DNA of 33,425 nt from a virus. How positions within the stretch are numbered: position 1 is the stretch's first letter; each line of letters opens with the position of its first letter. The notes under the pieces were generated by a model. It did not search any database. It was not told the DNA's origin and was given only the letters and a program-made list of their open reading frames with translations. The stretch is from positions 1 through 33,425 of the IMG/VR virus record IMGVR_UViG_3300013101_000046, one strand, 5' to 3'. The translations under genes were made by a program, and so were the position numbers. This document shows positions 17,233-25,213 of this stretch, in pieces.

Positions 17233-18774
17233 TTAAGGAGTTATTAATTTTTTTTCTATTCTTAATTGAGCTTGATAAATAGTAGCTTCTAGATTAGCCA
17301 CATCTGACCCAAATTCAAAGGTTATCGTATAATTAGTTCCTCCAGTTAATACTTTATCAAATAAAAATGATTCTGGATGTCTTATGTCTGTACCTGTATT
17401 AGCAGATCCTACAATTGAACCTCCTTGTAATATATTTATAACCTCTCCTGTACCTCCAGAATCTTTTGGCTCAACTACAAATAACAACTCTATATCAGGA
17501 TTGATTCCATCATTTAAAACAATTTTTCCCCAAAAATTATTGGAAATAGCGTTTAAACTCCAAATAAAAGATAATGATAATTGATAATTTTCAGTAACTA
17601 CAGGTGTATAAACAAGAGTTAGATATTTTTCCCAAACACCTAATTGTTGGTTCATTAAAGGAATTGTTGTCTGACCTGCTCTAGATAGAGTACCTTCTAT
17701 AAATTTATATATGTTGGAATTAATAGTAGAAAGAGATGCTAACTCATCTAAAGCTACAGAAACTCTACTTGGAATATTACTCCAATCAGATACTGTAGAC
17801 GGTTCATAAATAATATCCCCTCCCATTGGTAATCTAACTACACTAATATTCGCATTAATTAATGTGGATAAACCAAGATATTTTATATCAAATAAATTAA
17901 CTATCCCGTTTGTTGAAGATGTAATTGTATCAACTCCTAACCCTGTAGATATTGTTACATCGTCAAAATTTGCTATACCGTTATTTTCTATTATGATTGG
18001 ACTTGTTGAAGATTCTATAAATTTAGAATTTTTAAAATCGCAAACTGAATTATCAATTAGAATTGTTCCATTTGATTCAAAATTCCAAACATTAAAGGTT
18101 CCTCCATTTAAAATTTCCATTGTATTATTTAAAGAAGCAATGACAGTTAATGTGTTTCCTGAAAACTTTCCGTTATCAATTACTAAACTGCTTAATCCCC
18201 CACCCCCTTGGGAAAAGGATGTATTGAAGGCAACAACTCTTGATTTTCCTCCAGTAGCTGCAACATGATTATTGTCAATCACAAATCCGTCATCAAAACT
18301 ACAATTATCTAAAAATAATTCTTGGGCATTTATTCCTGTAAATTCAGAACGGACAATAAAACTCATATTAGAAACTGAAATTCCATTTTTAAACATGTTA
18401 TCATCTGTAGCAATTAGATTAATTGAAAGTTTCCTGACAACAACTCTTCTATTATTTCCTGTAGTTTGAGCTGTAACATTAATATATCTTTTAGTTATAA
18501 TAATATCTTCATTATATTTTCCTGATGTTATCATCAATGTTATTTGATTATCGGGATCAGTAATAAAAGAATGTGCTACAAGTAATGCTGCATTAATTGT
18601 TTTAAATGGTGTATCTATACCTCCATTTTCTAAAGTTCCTGTATATGAGTTATTAATCCACAAATTACTAGATTGCTTTTTATTGTCAATCTCATAAGGA
18701 CCTACGCTGTTACCTACATTTAATACTGAAGATAAACTTTGCTTTATTGCTGTAAATATATTTGTTCCTGACAT
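17233..18774 (-). CDS. Beta-helix tail spike or fibre protein
   Basis: A 513-residue protein. Residues about 40-75 have the DTPFKTINAAL pattern that begins right-handed parallel beta-helices of the DUF1565/pectate-lyase type. The middle (75-330) is a regular strand-turn series with repeated N, G and I positions (for example IIIENNGIANFDDVTI). The C-terminal 160 residues read as a beta-sandwich. This shape is typical of tailspikes and adhesins that bind or cleave surface glycans. No catalytic residues can be assigned by eye. Neighbouring genes also encode fibre-like proteins, so this cluster probably sets host range. Confidence 0.74.
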   Translation of the reverse strand: MSGTNIFTAIKQSLSSVLNVGNSVGPYEIDNKKQSSNLWINNSYTGTLENGGIDTPFKTINAALLVAHSFITDPDNQITLMITSGKYNEDIIITKRYINVTAQTTGNNRRVVVRKLSINLIATDDNMFKNGISVSNMSFIVRSEFTGINAQELFLDNCSFDDGFVIDNNHVAATGGKSRVVAFNTSFSQGGGGLSSLVIDNGKFSGNTLTVIASLNNTMEILNGGTFNVWNFESNGTILIDNSVCDFKNSKFIESSTSPIIIENNGIANFDDVTISTGLGVDTITSSTNGIVNLFDIKYLGLSTLINANISVVRLPMGGDIIYEPSTVSDWSNIPSRVSVALDELASLSTINSNIYKFIEGTLSRAGQTTIPLMNQQLGVWEKYLTLVYTPVVTENYQLSLSFIWSLNAISNNFWGKIVLNDGINPDIELLFVVEPKDSGGTGEVINILQGGSIVGSANTGTDIRHPESFLFDKVLTGGTNYTITFEFGSDVANLEATIYQAQLRIEKKLITP

Positions 18775-18776
18775 AA

Positions 18777-19160
18777 TTAATATCCTAAATGTTTGCGCAT
18801 CCCTTGAATAATCAAAGGCTTAATTGACGGTGAAAATAATACGTTTAATTCATCTACTCTATTATAAGCTTCTTCTAATATTTCAACATCTTTTACGTAA
18901 TCTCCTTGTTCATCTACTTCAGTTTCAACAACTGCAGGTTCATTATAAGTCATATACGTATCATAGGATGTTGATTTAAAAACATCATTAGAATCATAAA
19001 TATCTAATTTAAGTGTATGTTCTATTCTATTATTAATATAATCATAGAACGTTGCTACACAACTAGCTTTTAATACATCTGTACTATTTGAAATAGGTTC
19101 TTCAAAAGATATCTTATCAAATCCAATTCCTGTATGTCTGTTTATTATTAATGTTTTCAT
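18777..19160 (-). CDS. Small acidic protein between two fibre genes
   Basis: A 127-residue protein with a strand-rich first half (CVATFYDYINNRIEHTLKLDI) and a helical second half; overall acidic, with no membrane segment. It lies 2 bases before the beta-helix gene and 4 bases after the LRR fibre gene, so it is clearly part of the same operon. A fibre adaptor, fibre chaperone or baseplate connector are possible roles inferred from position. No family recognised. Confidence 0.64.
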   Translation of the reverse strand: MKTLIINRHTGIGFDKISFEEPISNSTDVLKASCVATFYDYINNRIEHTLKLDIYDSNDVFKSTSYDTYMTYNEPAVVETEVDEQGDYVKDVEILEEAYNRVDELNVLFSPSIKPLIIQGMRKHLGY

Positions 19161-19164
19161 ATTA

Positions 19165-20814
19165 TTATGCTATTGTTACCCCTTTTCCTATTATACTAGA
19201 TTGTGCTGCTAATCCGTCAAACCCTCCACTAGTTGCATCTGGTGCTGCATTTCCACCTATCTGTAAAGTTCTATTTATAAATCCTGGCAATATTATACCA
19301 TCTAATTGTACTAATAATTCATTAACCTGAGCTGCAGACCAATTATTATTAAAATATCTTGAAAAATGATTGTCTATGTTAAAATGACTAGACATACCAC
19401 TTGGATCAAACGGAGAAAGAGAAGGGTTATTATATGCGTTTAACGTACCTGTTGTAGATGATATCGAAATTGGCGGTATTATAGTTTTAATAACATTTCC
19501 TGGAGCAACATCTATTTCTAAACTTGTCACAGAAGTATCAAAAACGAGTTTAGATAAATCAATGAGAGGCACATTAGGATTTTGCATAAGTCTTACCCTA
19601 GTTAAAGGTAATGAGTTTGTTGTATTGTTTATACTCATTACCTCTAATAAAGAATTTCTAAATATATCTAATACAGCTTCTATTGTCAGCATGGAAAAAT
19701 CTATATTAACGATAGAATTATTATCATATAAAACCATTATACACCCTTTTCCGCTTGGGGTAGGATTAAATGTATAAAATGTAGATAGAGGATTAGTATG
19801 TAAATTAAAATTCCCTGTTACACTGGTAAAACCTGTAAAATCTAATCCTAATAATTTAGGATTATCATGGAACCAAAACGAAGTAAGTACAGTATTATTC
19901 AGCGTGGCATTTCCTGATGAAAAATTAATAGTTTCTAAATCAGAACATGAATAGATTCTGAATGAACCTTGTAAATCAGATATCATTGATAGGTCTAAAT
20001 TAACTAAACCTGTATTCCATGCAAAATATCTATTCATGTTAATAGCTGTAGTAGCTTTATGAATAATATCTGTTAAATTAGGATTATCATAAAACTGATA
20101 AAACGTTTTTATTTCTAAATTAGAAAGATCTAAAACTCCTGTAATGTCACACTGATCAATACCAAATGAATTACATATTTGATTAAGATCTGCATTTAGC
20201 AATAAACTTGTTAAGGATGGATTATCTAAGAACCATGCGTTCCCGCTTGTAATTCTAACACCCTTCATGTCGTGAGTACCTGTTATATCAGATGAATGAA
20301 TTCTATAATCATCTGTAAATTGAGTATTATCAGTATTGTGCGTTATACTAGTAATAGCTGTGCCATATGTGTAAAAAGCACCCGCCACTTTAATATTAGA
20401 AACATCTAATACTCCTGATAAAAGAGTAGTATTAAGCGATACTTCACAATTTCCTGTAGAAGCAGGTTGAATAAATGTAGTTAAAGGATTAGTATTAAAA
20501 TTTATTTGTCCTGAAATATTTGTAGTTAAAGATAAATCAACATAGGTAATTTCTCTGTTATTATTACTACTTATTCCTGTTAATAAAGAAACATCATCAC
20601 CATATACAATAATTGTTTTTTCTCCCGCTAAAATATAATTATGTAAAACAAAATTTGTATTAGTATGAATAGTTCCATCCCCCATATCCCAAGTCAGCGG
20701 AGATCCTGTTTTGGAAAAATTAAAAGATAATGGTCCCACCTTTGTAGTCTTGATAACTACAAAAGGAACTAAACTATCTCCTGTTCTTCCTCCTATGTCT
20801 TGTATTGGTAACAT
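19165..20814 (-). CDS. PKD-LRR tail fibre or receptor-binding protein
   Basis: A 549-residue protein. An N-terminal PKD-like domain (about 25-80) shows TWDMGDGTIHTNTNF and an HNYILAGEKTIIVYG strand pair. From about 85 to 500, repeats of about 22-25 residues carry Leu/Ile at fixed spacing with N-P-x-L-T and ITGVLDLSNLEI motifs, the pattern of a leucine-rich-repeat or LRR-like solenoid. The C-terminus is Gly/Ala-rich (GGFDGLAAQSSII). LRR fibres in phages present a variable curved face and are likely receptor-binding. It is followed 4 bases later by the next gene. Good structural call; the receptor is unknown. Confidence 0.76.
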   Translation of the reverse strand: MLPIQDIGGRTGDSLVPFVVIKTTKVGPLSFNFSKTGSPLTWDMGDGTIHTNTNFVLHNYILAGEKTIIVYGDDVSLLTGISSNNNREITYVDLSLTTNISGQINFNTNPLTTFIQPASTGNCEVSLNTTLLSGVLDVSNIKVAGAFYTYGTAITSITHNTDNTQFTDDYRIHSSDITGTHDMKGVRITSGNAWFLDNPSLTSLLLNADLNQICNSFGIDQCDITGVLDLSNLEIKTFYQFYDNPNLTDIIHKATTAINMNRYFAWNTGLVNLDLSMISDLQGSFRIYSCSDLETINFSSGNATLNNTVLTSFWFHDNPKLLGLDFTGFTSVTGNFNLHTNPLSTFYTFNPTPSGKGCIMVLYDNNSIVNIDFSMLTIEAVLDIFRNSLLEVMSINNTTNSLPLTRVRLMQNPNVPLIDLSKLVFDTSVTSLEIDVAPGNVIKTIIPPISISSTTGTLNAYNNPSLSPFDPSGMSSHFNIDNHFSRYFNNNWSAAQVNELLVQLDGIILPGFINRTLQIGGNAAPDATSGGFDGLAAQSSIIGKGVTIA

Positions 20815-21285
20815 TTATACTACATCTTTTTTAATTGATAATGCAACTTTTCCTTTTACAACAGATGCAGACCAATATAAAATATCAACTTTACCTATTA
20901 CTTGAGAAAATTCTAAATTATTTCCTTCTGCTGTAATTACGTTAGTTCCTTTAAGTACAGCGTTTGCACCAACGGTATTAGTAACCCATATCTGACCAGA
21001 AGAAGCTTTTATATTAATCGTAGGAACATTAATTGTTAAATTAGCAGTATTAAAATTTACATACTTGGAGTTACTACCTGTTCTAAAATCCAAATCAAGA
21101 ACTGCGCCAGCATTGCCTAAATCTTGTTCAGATACTGTCTGCATGGTATTATTTAGATGGAGCTTACCATCTTTTAATTCTTGCTGATATCCGTTTAAAT
21201 CTTGGGACTGGTCTTCAGTTTGAATTAAACTATCCTCTATAATATTTTTATCTGCTCCTAAAAAGCTAATTGCTGTTTGTGACAT
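20815..21285 (-). CDS. Fibre-associated beta-rich protein
   Basis: A 156-residue protein with an acidic helical N-terminus (about 1-55, with DQSQDLNGYQQELKDGK) and a C-terminal beta domain of alternating V/I/T strands (LTINVPTINIKASSGQIWV). It ends exactly where the LRR fibre gene begins, so the two are co-transcribed and probably interact. It could be a fibre adaptor or trimerisation unit. It has no signal peptide or enzyme motif. The coding call is firm; the role is inferred. Confidence 0.66.
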   Translation of the reverse strand: MSQTAISFLGADKNIIEDSLIQTEDQSQDLNGYQQELKDGKLHLNNTMQTVSEQDLGNAGAVLDLDFRTGSNSKYVNFNTANLTINVPTINIKASSGQIWVTNTVGANAVLKGTNVITAEGNNLEFSQVIGKVDILYWSASVVKGKVALSIKKDVV

Positions 21286-21296
21286 ATCTTAAATTT

Positions 21297-21920
21297 TTAT
21301 TGCACTCTAGTTGCTGTTACTACTGCTGTAAGATCTACCGTTGCGTCATAAGAAATACCTCCTAATGTACCATTGCTGTCTGATCCAAAAGATACTCCAT
21401 AGGGAGCCGTTCTTGTAAGACCTCCTATTACAGCGGTTCCAGACTCAATTACAATAGCAAAAGAACTAGACCCTGTTCCAAACGTACCAGTTGAATTACT
21501 TAAATCTATATGAGCACAACCTTGTAATAGATTAGGTTGAGTATTGCTTTTAATATTTATAAGTTCTGTAAGCATTAAACTTAATATCGCAGAAGGATCT
21601 AAATATTCTAAAGGACCTACAGGAACATAAGGCGCACCACTTACATCTTCATAGCTAGTAGTCCATAGACCGGTACCTTGATCATATTCTCTAATTTGTT
21701 GAACGACTAAATCTGCATTTCCAGTATCTCTAACTAAGAGTACTTCAAAATCTTGACTATTCATTATACTATTAAGAATACTAACTAAAGTAGGCTCTGT
21801 AGCATATCCTCCAGGAGGCGGTGCTCCTCCACCTGCAGCTATAGCTAATAGCAGTCTATGTTCAAAAGAATGATTACTTCCTTTATTACCTGATTTAGCA
21901 TTTCCGTTACCTAATCCCAT
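21297..21920 (-). CDS. Fibre or appendage protein with conserved MGLGNGN start
   Basis: A 207-residue protein that is the first gene of the long late block. It starts MGLGNGNAKSGNKGSNHSFE, an N-terminal module that I know from many flavobacterial and crAss-like phage virion proteins, where it probably anchors fibres to the particle. Residues 32-43 are a Gly/Pro-rich linker (AGGGAPPPGGY). The rest is strand-rich, ending in a small beta domain. It has no membrane segment. An A+T-rich gap and a terminator lie upstream, so the late promoter for this arm is probably just upstream of 21920. Confidence 0.76.
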   Translation of the reverse strand: MGLGNGNAKSGNKGSNHSFEHRLLLAIAAGGGAPPPGGYATEPTLVSILNSIMNSQDFEVLLVRDTGNADLVVQQIREYDQGTGLWTTSYEDVSGAPYVPVGPLEYLDPSAILSLMLTELINIKSNTQPNLLQGCAHIDLSNSTGTFGTGSSSFAIVIESGTAVIGGLTRTAPYGVSFGSDSNGTLGGISYDATVDLTAVVTATRVQ

Positions 21921-21981
21921 TATATATATTTTTACAGTTACGTATTAGTATAATATAATCAAAATAAACAAGAAAACAAAA

Positions 21982-22007
21982 AACCCCTTAGAATTAACTA
22001 AGAGGTT
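21982..22007 (-). terminator. Intrinsic terminator before the late block
   Basis: A 10-bp stem (AACCTCTTAG / CTAAGGGGTT on the minus strand, with one U-G wobble) and loop TTAATT, followed on the minus strand by TTTTTTG. The wobble pairs only in the leftward direction, so it ends transcripts of the 22.1-22.7 kb nuclease gene before the fibre genes begin. Confidence 0.82.
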
Positions 22008-22119
22008 TCTATTTCATTAATCAAAATTAAAATATCGCCAAATCACAAGCGAATTATAAAAGCATTGCTAAAGTAATAAAATTATTTCAATAAACAAAAA
22101 ATATTTAAACTTATTTAAT

Positions 22120-22689
22120 TTATTTATTTATAAAATCATTCATACTTTTTACTGCCCATTTTATTTTTCTACCTTTTTTTGATTTGTCAGTGGTAAGATA
22201 TCTATCTGGAGTAAAAGTTTCTTTAAATAATTTTTGAGGTATTATTACAGTAGTAAGAATTCCATACTTGCTATACAACCATTTAATATTAATCATTGCT
22301 AATCTGGTCATATTATTTTGGTCAAACTTTGGTTTAACCTCTATTTCCGAACAAATCTTATACTCATTATTTTCCTTAATCCGATATACAAGAAATGGGT
22401 AGTCAATCATCCGAGCACTTGTATCAAAAGAATCATTAAAAAATATACCTTTCGCCTTATCTGTCCACTCTATATAAAAATCGGGAGTATATTTGTGCCC
22501 TCTTACATAAGAATACTCAAGTACCTTATTAGGCACTCTTTTCATAATTTTAATATTAGTAGCTGTACAAGGATCAGATAATACATATGCCCCACTTCGA
22601 GAATAATATTTAATATATCCTTTATTTTTTAAATCATTTAAATACCAACTAAAATATAACTCTTCACTACTATCGAACATTTGCATCAT
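22120..22689 (-). CDS. PD-(D/E)XK endonuclease
   Basis: I place the start at the ATG at 22689 (MMQMFDSSEELYFSWYL; 189 residues), preceded by AAAAAAAAGGAT. A TTG 33 bases upstream is less likely. An acidic helix (SSEELYFSWYLND) is followed by YTPDFYIEW, which supplies the catalytic Asp, and by EIEVKPKF, the ExK motif. Similar spacing occurs in T7 endonuclease I/Holliday-junction-type and DUF1064-like nucleases. It would cut DNA, perhaps resolving replication intermediates. It lies between the tRNA region and the late block and ends at its own terminator. Good fold call; the substrate is not visible. Confidence 0.8.
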   Translation of the reverse strand: MMQMFDSSEELYFSWYLNDLKNKGYIKYYSRSGAYVLSDPCTATNIKIMKRVPNKVLEYSYVRGHKYTPDFYIEWTDKAKGIFFNDSFDTSARMIDYPFLVYRIKENNEYKICSEIEVKPKFDQNNMTRLAMINIKWLYSKYGILTTVIIPQKLFKETFTPDRYLTTDKSKKGRKIKWAVKSMNDFINK

Positions 22690-22802
22690 ATCCTTTTTTT
22701 TATAAATATACTTATTTATCAATTATTATTCTATCTTTACACTTAATTAGTTTAACTGAAAACAATATAGCCAAATAAAACCAACGCATCAATATAGTAT
22801 TC

Positions 22803-22866
22803 TTAGGGGTGGCTCCCCTTGTTTGCAGTAAAAACCTCAGTTAGAAATAGCTGGGGTTTTTAAACT
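22803..22866 (+). terminator. Two adjacent hairpins, the second a rightward terminator
   Basis: A first hairpin has AGGGG / CCCCT arms (22805-22809, 22815-22819). Ten bases later a second has AAAAACCTCAG (22830-22840) and CTGGGGTTTTT (22851-22861) with a U tract. The U-G wobble in the second pairs only on the plus strand, so it terminates rightward RNA. No upstream plus-strand gene exists in 22690-22800, so the RNA ended here could be a short non-coding RNA. The region 22690-22959 otherwise holds no convincing ORF. Confidence 0.6.
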
Positions 22867-22959
22867 CATAGGATGTTTGACTGTGATCCTACTAGATATA
22901 AAAAAAACACATGAACTTATACTAAATGCTATTTAAGGGGAAGATAAAATCCTGCTCTG

Positions 22960-23145
22960 TCACAAACCCAGACAACAGGTACTGCAAATAATAAAGAAAA
23001 TGCCTTGATTAGTAAGCCAATTAGCCAATAATAAATAAACATCCTGGTCGCAGAGGGAAGTGTTAGTATAGGTATTAATCAGAGTGACTCCTGCATTCTT
23101 CCTTTTGCAGTATAAAGGGTTTCTTATGTTCTTGTGGTTATCCAT
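22960..23145 (-). CDS. Doubtful small ORF, 61 residues
   Basis: An open frame with ATG at 23145. The N-terminal half is polar (MDNHKNIRNPLYCKRKNAG) and the C-terminal half hydrophobic with several Cys (WLTNQGIFFIICSTCCLGL), which could be one membrane segment. There is no SD or leader motif, it stands isolated in the region between the nuclease and the tRNAs, and plus-strand signals occur here too. I list it because 22867-23222 has no better gene, but I regard it as more likely a chance frame. Confidence 0.22.
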   Translation of the reverse strand: MDNHKNIRNPLYCKRKNAGVTLINTYTNTSLCDQDVYLLLANWLTNQGIFFIICSTCCLGL

Positions 23146-23222
23146 AGCATTAGATCCTCACAATAGCTTTTGAGTATTTATATTTACAACAATTAAAATT
23201 AATCATATAACATGAAAGAGGT

Positions 23223-23354
23223 ATGAGAAATCTAGCGTCATCTAAAGAATTGAGAAAAATATCAGACATTGAAAAATTCTTAGTAAACGCTATAAGTATG
23301 AACATTGTAAAGAACGAAGTTCATTTATTAAGAGTGATAACAGAGTATAATTGA
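23223..23354 (+). CDS. Small plus-strand protein next to the tRNA cluster
   Basis: A 43-residue open frame, MRNLASSKELRKISDIEKF and onward to TEYN, ending TGA at 23354. It has an SD-like GAAAGAGGT immediately before the ATG, unusual for this window. It is helical and amphipathic with no membrane segment. It ends on the last base of the tRNA-Gln gene, which is on the other strand, so the two converge. The good ribosome site and amphipathic pattern favour a real gene, but the length is short. Confidence 0.45.
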   Translation: MRNLASSKELRKISDIEKFLVNAISMNIVKNEVHLLRVITEYN

Positions 23355-23425
23355 TCCCTCGGCTGGAATTGAACCAGCATTTTTTGGCCCAAAACCAAAC
23401 GTCCTGCCAATTAGACGACAAGGGA
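23354..23425 (-). tRNA. tRNA-Gln (anticodon TTG)
   Basis: The reverse strand folds into a full cloverleaf: acceptor TCCCTTG / CGAGGGA, D arm, anticodon stem TTTGG / CCAAA with loop TTTTGGG giving anticodon TTG, and T arm GCTGG / CCAGC with loop TTCAATT. It reads CAA codons, which are common in this A+T-rich genome. It is the third of three tRNAs transcribed leftward from about 23600. CCA is not encoded. Confidence 0.93.
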
Positions 23426-23434
23426 ATAATAAAG

Positions 23435-23508
23435 AGCCGCCAGCAGGATTCAAACCTGCGAATAACTGGGTTGCAACCAGCCCCTTTAGATCACTCAGGC
23501 ACAGCGGC
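23435..23508 (-). tRNA. tRNA-Cys (anticodon GCA)
   Basis: Cloverleaf with acceptor GCCGCTG / TGGCGGC (ending in two G-U pairs), a short D arm (CCT / AGG), anticodon stem GCTGG / CCAGT with loop TTGCAAC (anticodon GCA) and T arm GCAGG / CCTGC with loop TTTGAAT. The discriminator is U, as in bacterial tRNA-Cys, which supports the identity. The weak D stem and two wobble pairs make it slightly unusual. Confidence 0.9.
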
Positions 23509-23519
23509 TTATTAAATTA

Positions 23520-23594
23520 GTCTAAGTTGCAAGACTCGAACTTGCGATCTCCTGCTCCCAAAGCAGGCGGATTACCAACTTTCCCAAACCTAGA
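23520..23594 (-). tRNA. tRNA-Pro (anticodon TGG)
   Basis: Cloverleaf with acceptor TCTAGGT / ACTTAGA, anticodon stem CCTGC / GCAGG with loop TTTGGGA giving anticodon TGG, and T arm GCAAG / CTTGC with loop TTCGAGT. It reads CCA codons. It is the first of the three leftward tRNAs. The C discriminator is not the usual A for Pro. Confidence 0.9.
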
Positions 23595-23610
23595 TTTAAA
23601 GCACAAAAAA

Positions 23611-23630
23611 ACCCTCAATTTCTTGAAGGT
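23611..23630 (-). terminator. Intrinsic terminator upstream of the tRNA cluster
   Basis: On the minus strand ACCTTCAA / TTGAGGGT (one wobble) with a GAAA tetraloop, followed by TTTTTTTG. It ends the leftward transcript of the 24-26 kb genes, so the tRNAs must start from their own promoter or be read through. A further weak hairpin (CCTGTCC / GGATAGG, one wobble) lies at about 23660-23682 with no T tract. Otherwise 23595-23861 holds no gene that I can see. Confidence 0.85.
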
Positions 23631-23861
23631 CTTTTTACACTAATATTACAGACCTATCCCATTAAGTAGGACAGGGTTGACCAATTCTTTTATTTACTTT
23701 AAATATTTGAGTATTCTTTTGCATGCTGCTAAGGTAATAAATTCTTTTGATAAAAAAAATAGTAGTAAATAAATTCACTACTATTCCTCTATACCGTTCA
23801 TAACAAAATGAATCAAAAACTTTACTAATGTAATCATTAAGAATTAATAATCTTATAAAAT

Positions 23862-24088
23862 TTAGTTATTAATTTTTTTAATCATTTTTTTTGGATCTGA
23901 TTTAACTTCCTCCATCATCCCCAATAGCACATCTACTCGACAATCTATATTAAGTATTTCAGCATCTAAAGTAATCTGTTTAGTTGTATAGCTCATAGTA
24001 TTAAAATCTAAATCCATAACTTCGTCTAATAAGTGCTCCCGTTTAATAATCAGACTATCAATCTGCTTTTTAATTAAATCATTTTCAT
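23862..24088 (-). pseudogene. Small coiled-coil gene with apparent frameshift at its start
   Basis: An open frame of about 75 codons reads ENDLIKKQIDSLIIKREHLL to MIKKINN and stop at 23862. The only ATG in the right place (24088, just after the upstream gene's TAA, as TAATATG) is out of frame by one base: a run of four A follows it, and five A would give MKNDLIKK. Either a base was lost, the sequence has a homopolymer error, or translation starts inside the frame (ATG of MDLDFN, about 51 residues). The protein is helical and charged. It follows the next gene tightly, as a real operon member would. Confidence 0.5.
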
Positions 24089-24089
24089 A

Positions 24090-24428
24090 TTAATAATTTG
24101 TATGTCTATCTAGTATAAAAATCAAAGACTTATTAGTATTATTTTTAAATTTCTGAAAGTCTCCTTTTAATTTAGCCAAAAGCATTAGTTCTGTATCATT
24201 TAAAATAATATGATCTTTATCAAAAAGCTCTTCATTAAGTTTATCAAAAAGCTTATTTATATTATATAAAGAATATACTTCCCTTATAAAAATATCTCGG
24301 ACCTCGTTCCTAATGCGCACATCATCACAATCTCGAGATTCATCTAAATCCTTTTTAGCATCTTCTATTAGATCATTAAGTTTGCTATTATCACTTTCTG
24401 GTAATTTTGGTAACACATCTTCATTCAT
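24090..24428 (-). CDS. Small acidic helical protein
   Basis: A 112-residue, strongly acidic protein (Asp, Glu and Leu-rich; two helical blocks at about 12-45 and 55-100), ending DRHTNY, with no membrane segment. It starts 2 bases after the next gene ends and shares the same strand and operon. The start MNEDVLPK resembles the MNGE starts of the two genes upstream, suggesting similar translation-initiation leaders. It may be a small anti-host or regulatory protein; the function is unknown. Confidence 0.62.
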   Translation of the reverse strand: MNEDVLPKLPESDNSKLNDLIEDAKKDLDESRDCDDVRIRNEVRDIFIREVYSLYNINKLFDKLNEELFDKDHIILNDTELMLLAKLKGDFQKFKNNTNKSLIFILDRHTNY

Positions 24429-24430
24429 AA

Positions 24431-24889
24431 TTATTGATTTTTAATTCTAATATCTAAAATTGCAGTATAACTCATCATTGCAGCAAGCTGTGCAGTTAAA
24501 ATATCTACTTGATCTTCAGGAACTAGTTTATTATCCAAAGCATCTCGTAGTTTTTGAACTTTGTCAAAAAGATCAAATTTTTCAATTATTAACCTGTCCA
24601 TGTAAGTTCCAGCTTTTCTATAAGTTTTATCAAATACATGTTTTGGTGACATAGAAATATATCCCTCATGAGAATTGTGATTTGGCTTAGAATTTGGATC
24701 CTTTTCATATTCCACCAAATAAACCATTTCATCTGTTGCTTCTCCTGCAGGAACTTCCCATCCCCTGTAATTACAATAATCTTTTTTTGTCATTGGAAAA
24801 GCTTTTATAGTCTTTGTTCCGATGTAAAGATTTTTCTCTAATTGCATTTTCTCTGCAATACTCATTTCTGTGTTATTTTCCCCATTCAT
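24431..24889 (-). CDS. Phage protein with YRGWEVP/SPKHVF domain
   Basis: A 152-residue protein. Residues 22-93 match a domain I have seen in many phages: TKTIKAFPMTKKDYCNYRGW, then a YLVEY-x-DP segment, then GYISMSPKHVFDKTYR. Its function is unknown in the literature I recall. Residues 95-152 form a helical region (RLIIEKFDLFDKVQKLRDAL) with a Leu/Ile heptad pattern, which looks like an added dimerisation domain. It overlaps nothing and sits in the early/middle leftward operon. It could help DNA replication or nucleotide use, but that is a guess. Confidence 0.72.
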   Translation of the reverse strand: MNGENNTEMSIAEKMQLEKNLYIGTKTIKAFPMTKKDYCNYRGWEVPAGEATDEMVYLVEYEKDPNSKPNHNSHEGYISMSPKHVFDKTYRKAGTYMDRLIIEKFDLFDKVQKLRDALDNKLVPEDQVDILTAQLAAMMSYTAILDIRIKNQ

Positions 24890-24900
24890 AATACTTAATT

Positions 24901-25194
24901 TTAATTACTAATACTTACTACCTCTGAAACAGTTTGTATATTACGATTGCATTCATTTATTTCCTCTGAAATAACATCCATCATAGCGATAAGTTCTTCT
25001 GCTAGACTATACGGTGATGATTTTATTTTAGTACCAGCTTCTTCTTCTAATTCTGGTTCAGTTCTTATAACATCACACTTAACTTTAAGTGTTAATTCCC
25101 TTAATCGTATTACATCTGATTTTAAATTATTTAATTTATCAAATACGTTACCCATGTTCATTACACTTGGTTCACAACTCATTTCTCCATTCAT
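24901..25194 (-). CDS. Small helical protein, unknown
   Basis: A 97-residue acidic protein starting MNGEMSCEPSVMNMG. Residues 18-47 and 62-95 are amphipathic helices that could form a helical hairpin. There is no membrane segment and no recognisable motif. It has close spacing on the same strand to both neighbours (11 and 19 bases). Its MNGE start matches the downstream gene, perhaps because both arose by duplication of a leader; the bodies do not look alike. Confidence 0.6.
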   Translation of the reverse strand: MNGEMSCEPSVMNMGNVFDKLNNLKSDVIRLRELTLKVKCDVIRTEPELEEEAGTKIKSSPYSLAEELIAMMDVISEEINECNRNIQTVSEVVSISN

Positions 25195-25213
25195 ATTATT
25201 TAGTTTTTATTTG

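Noticed and set aside
23640-23690. Fourth tRNA
   Set aside because: It forms a hairpin but no cloverleaf, with no T-loop sequence.
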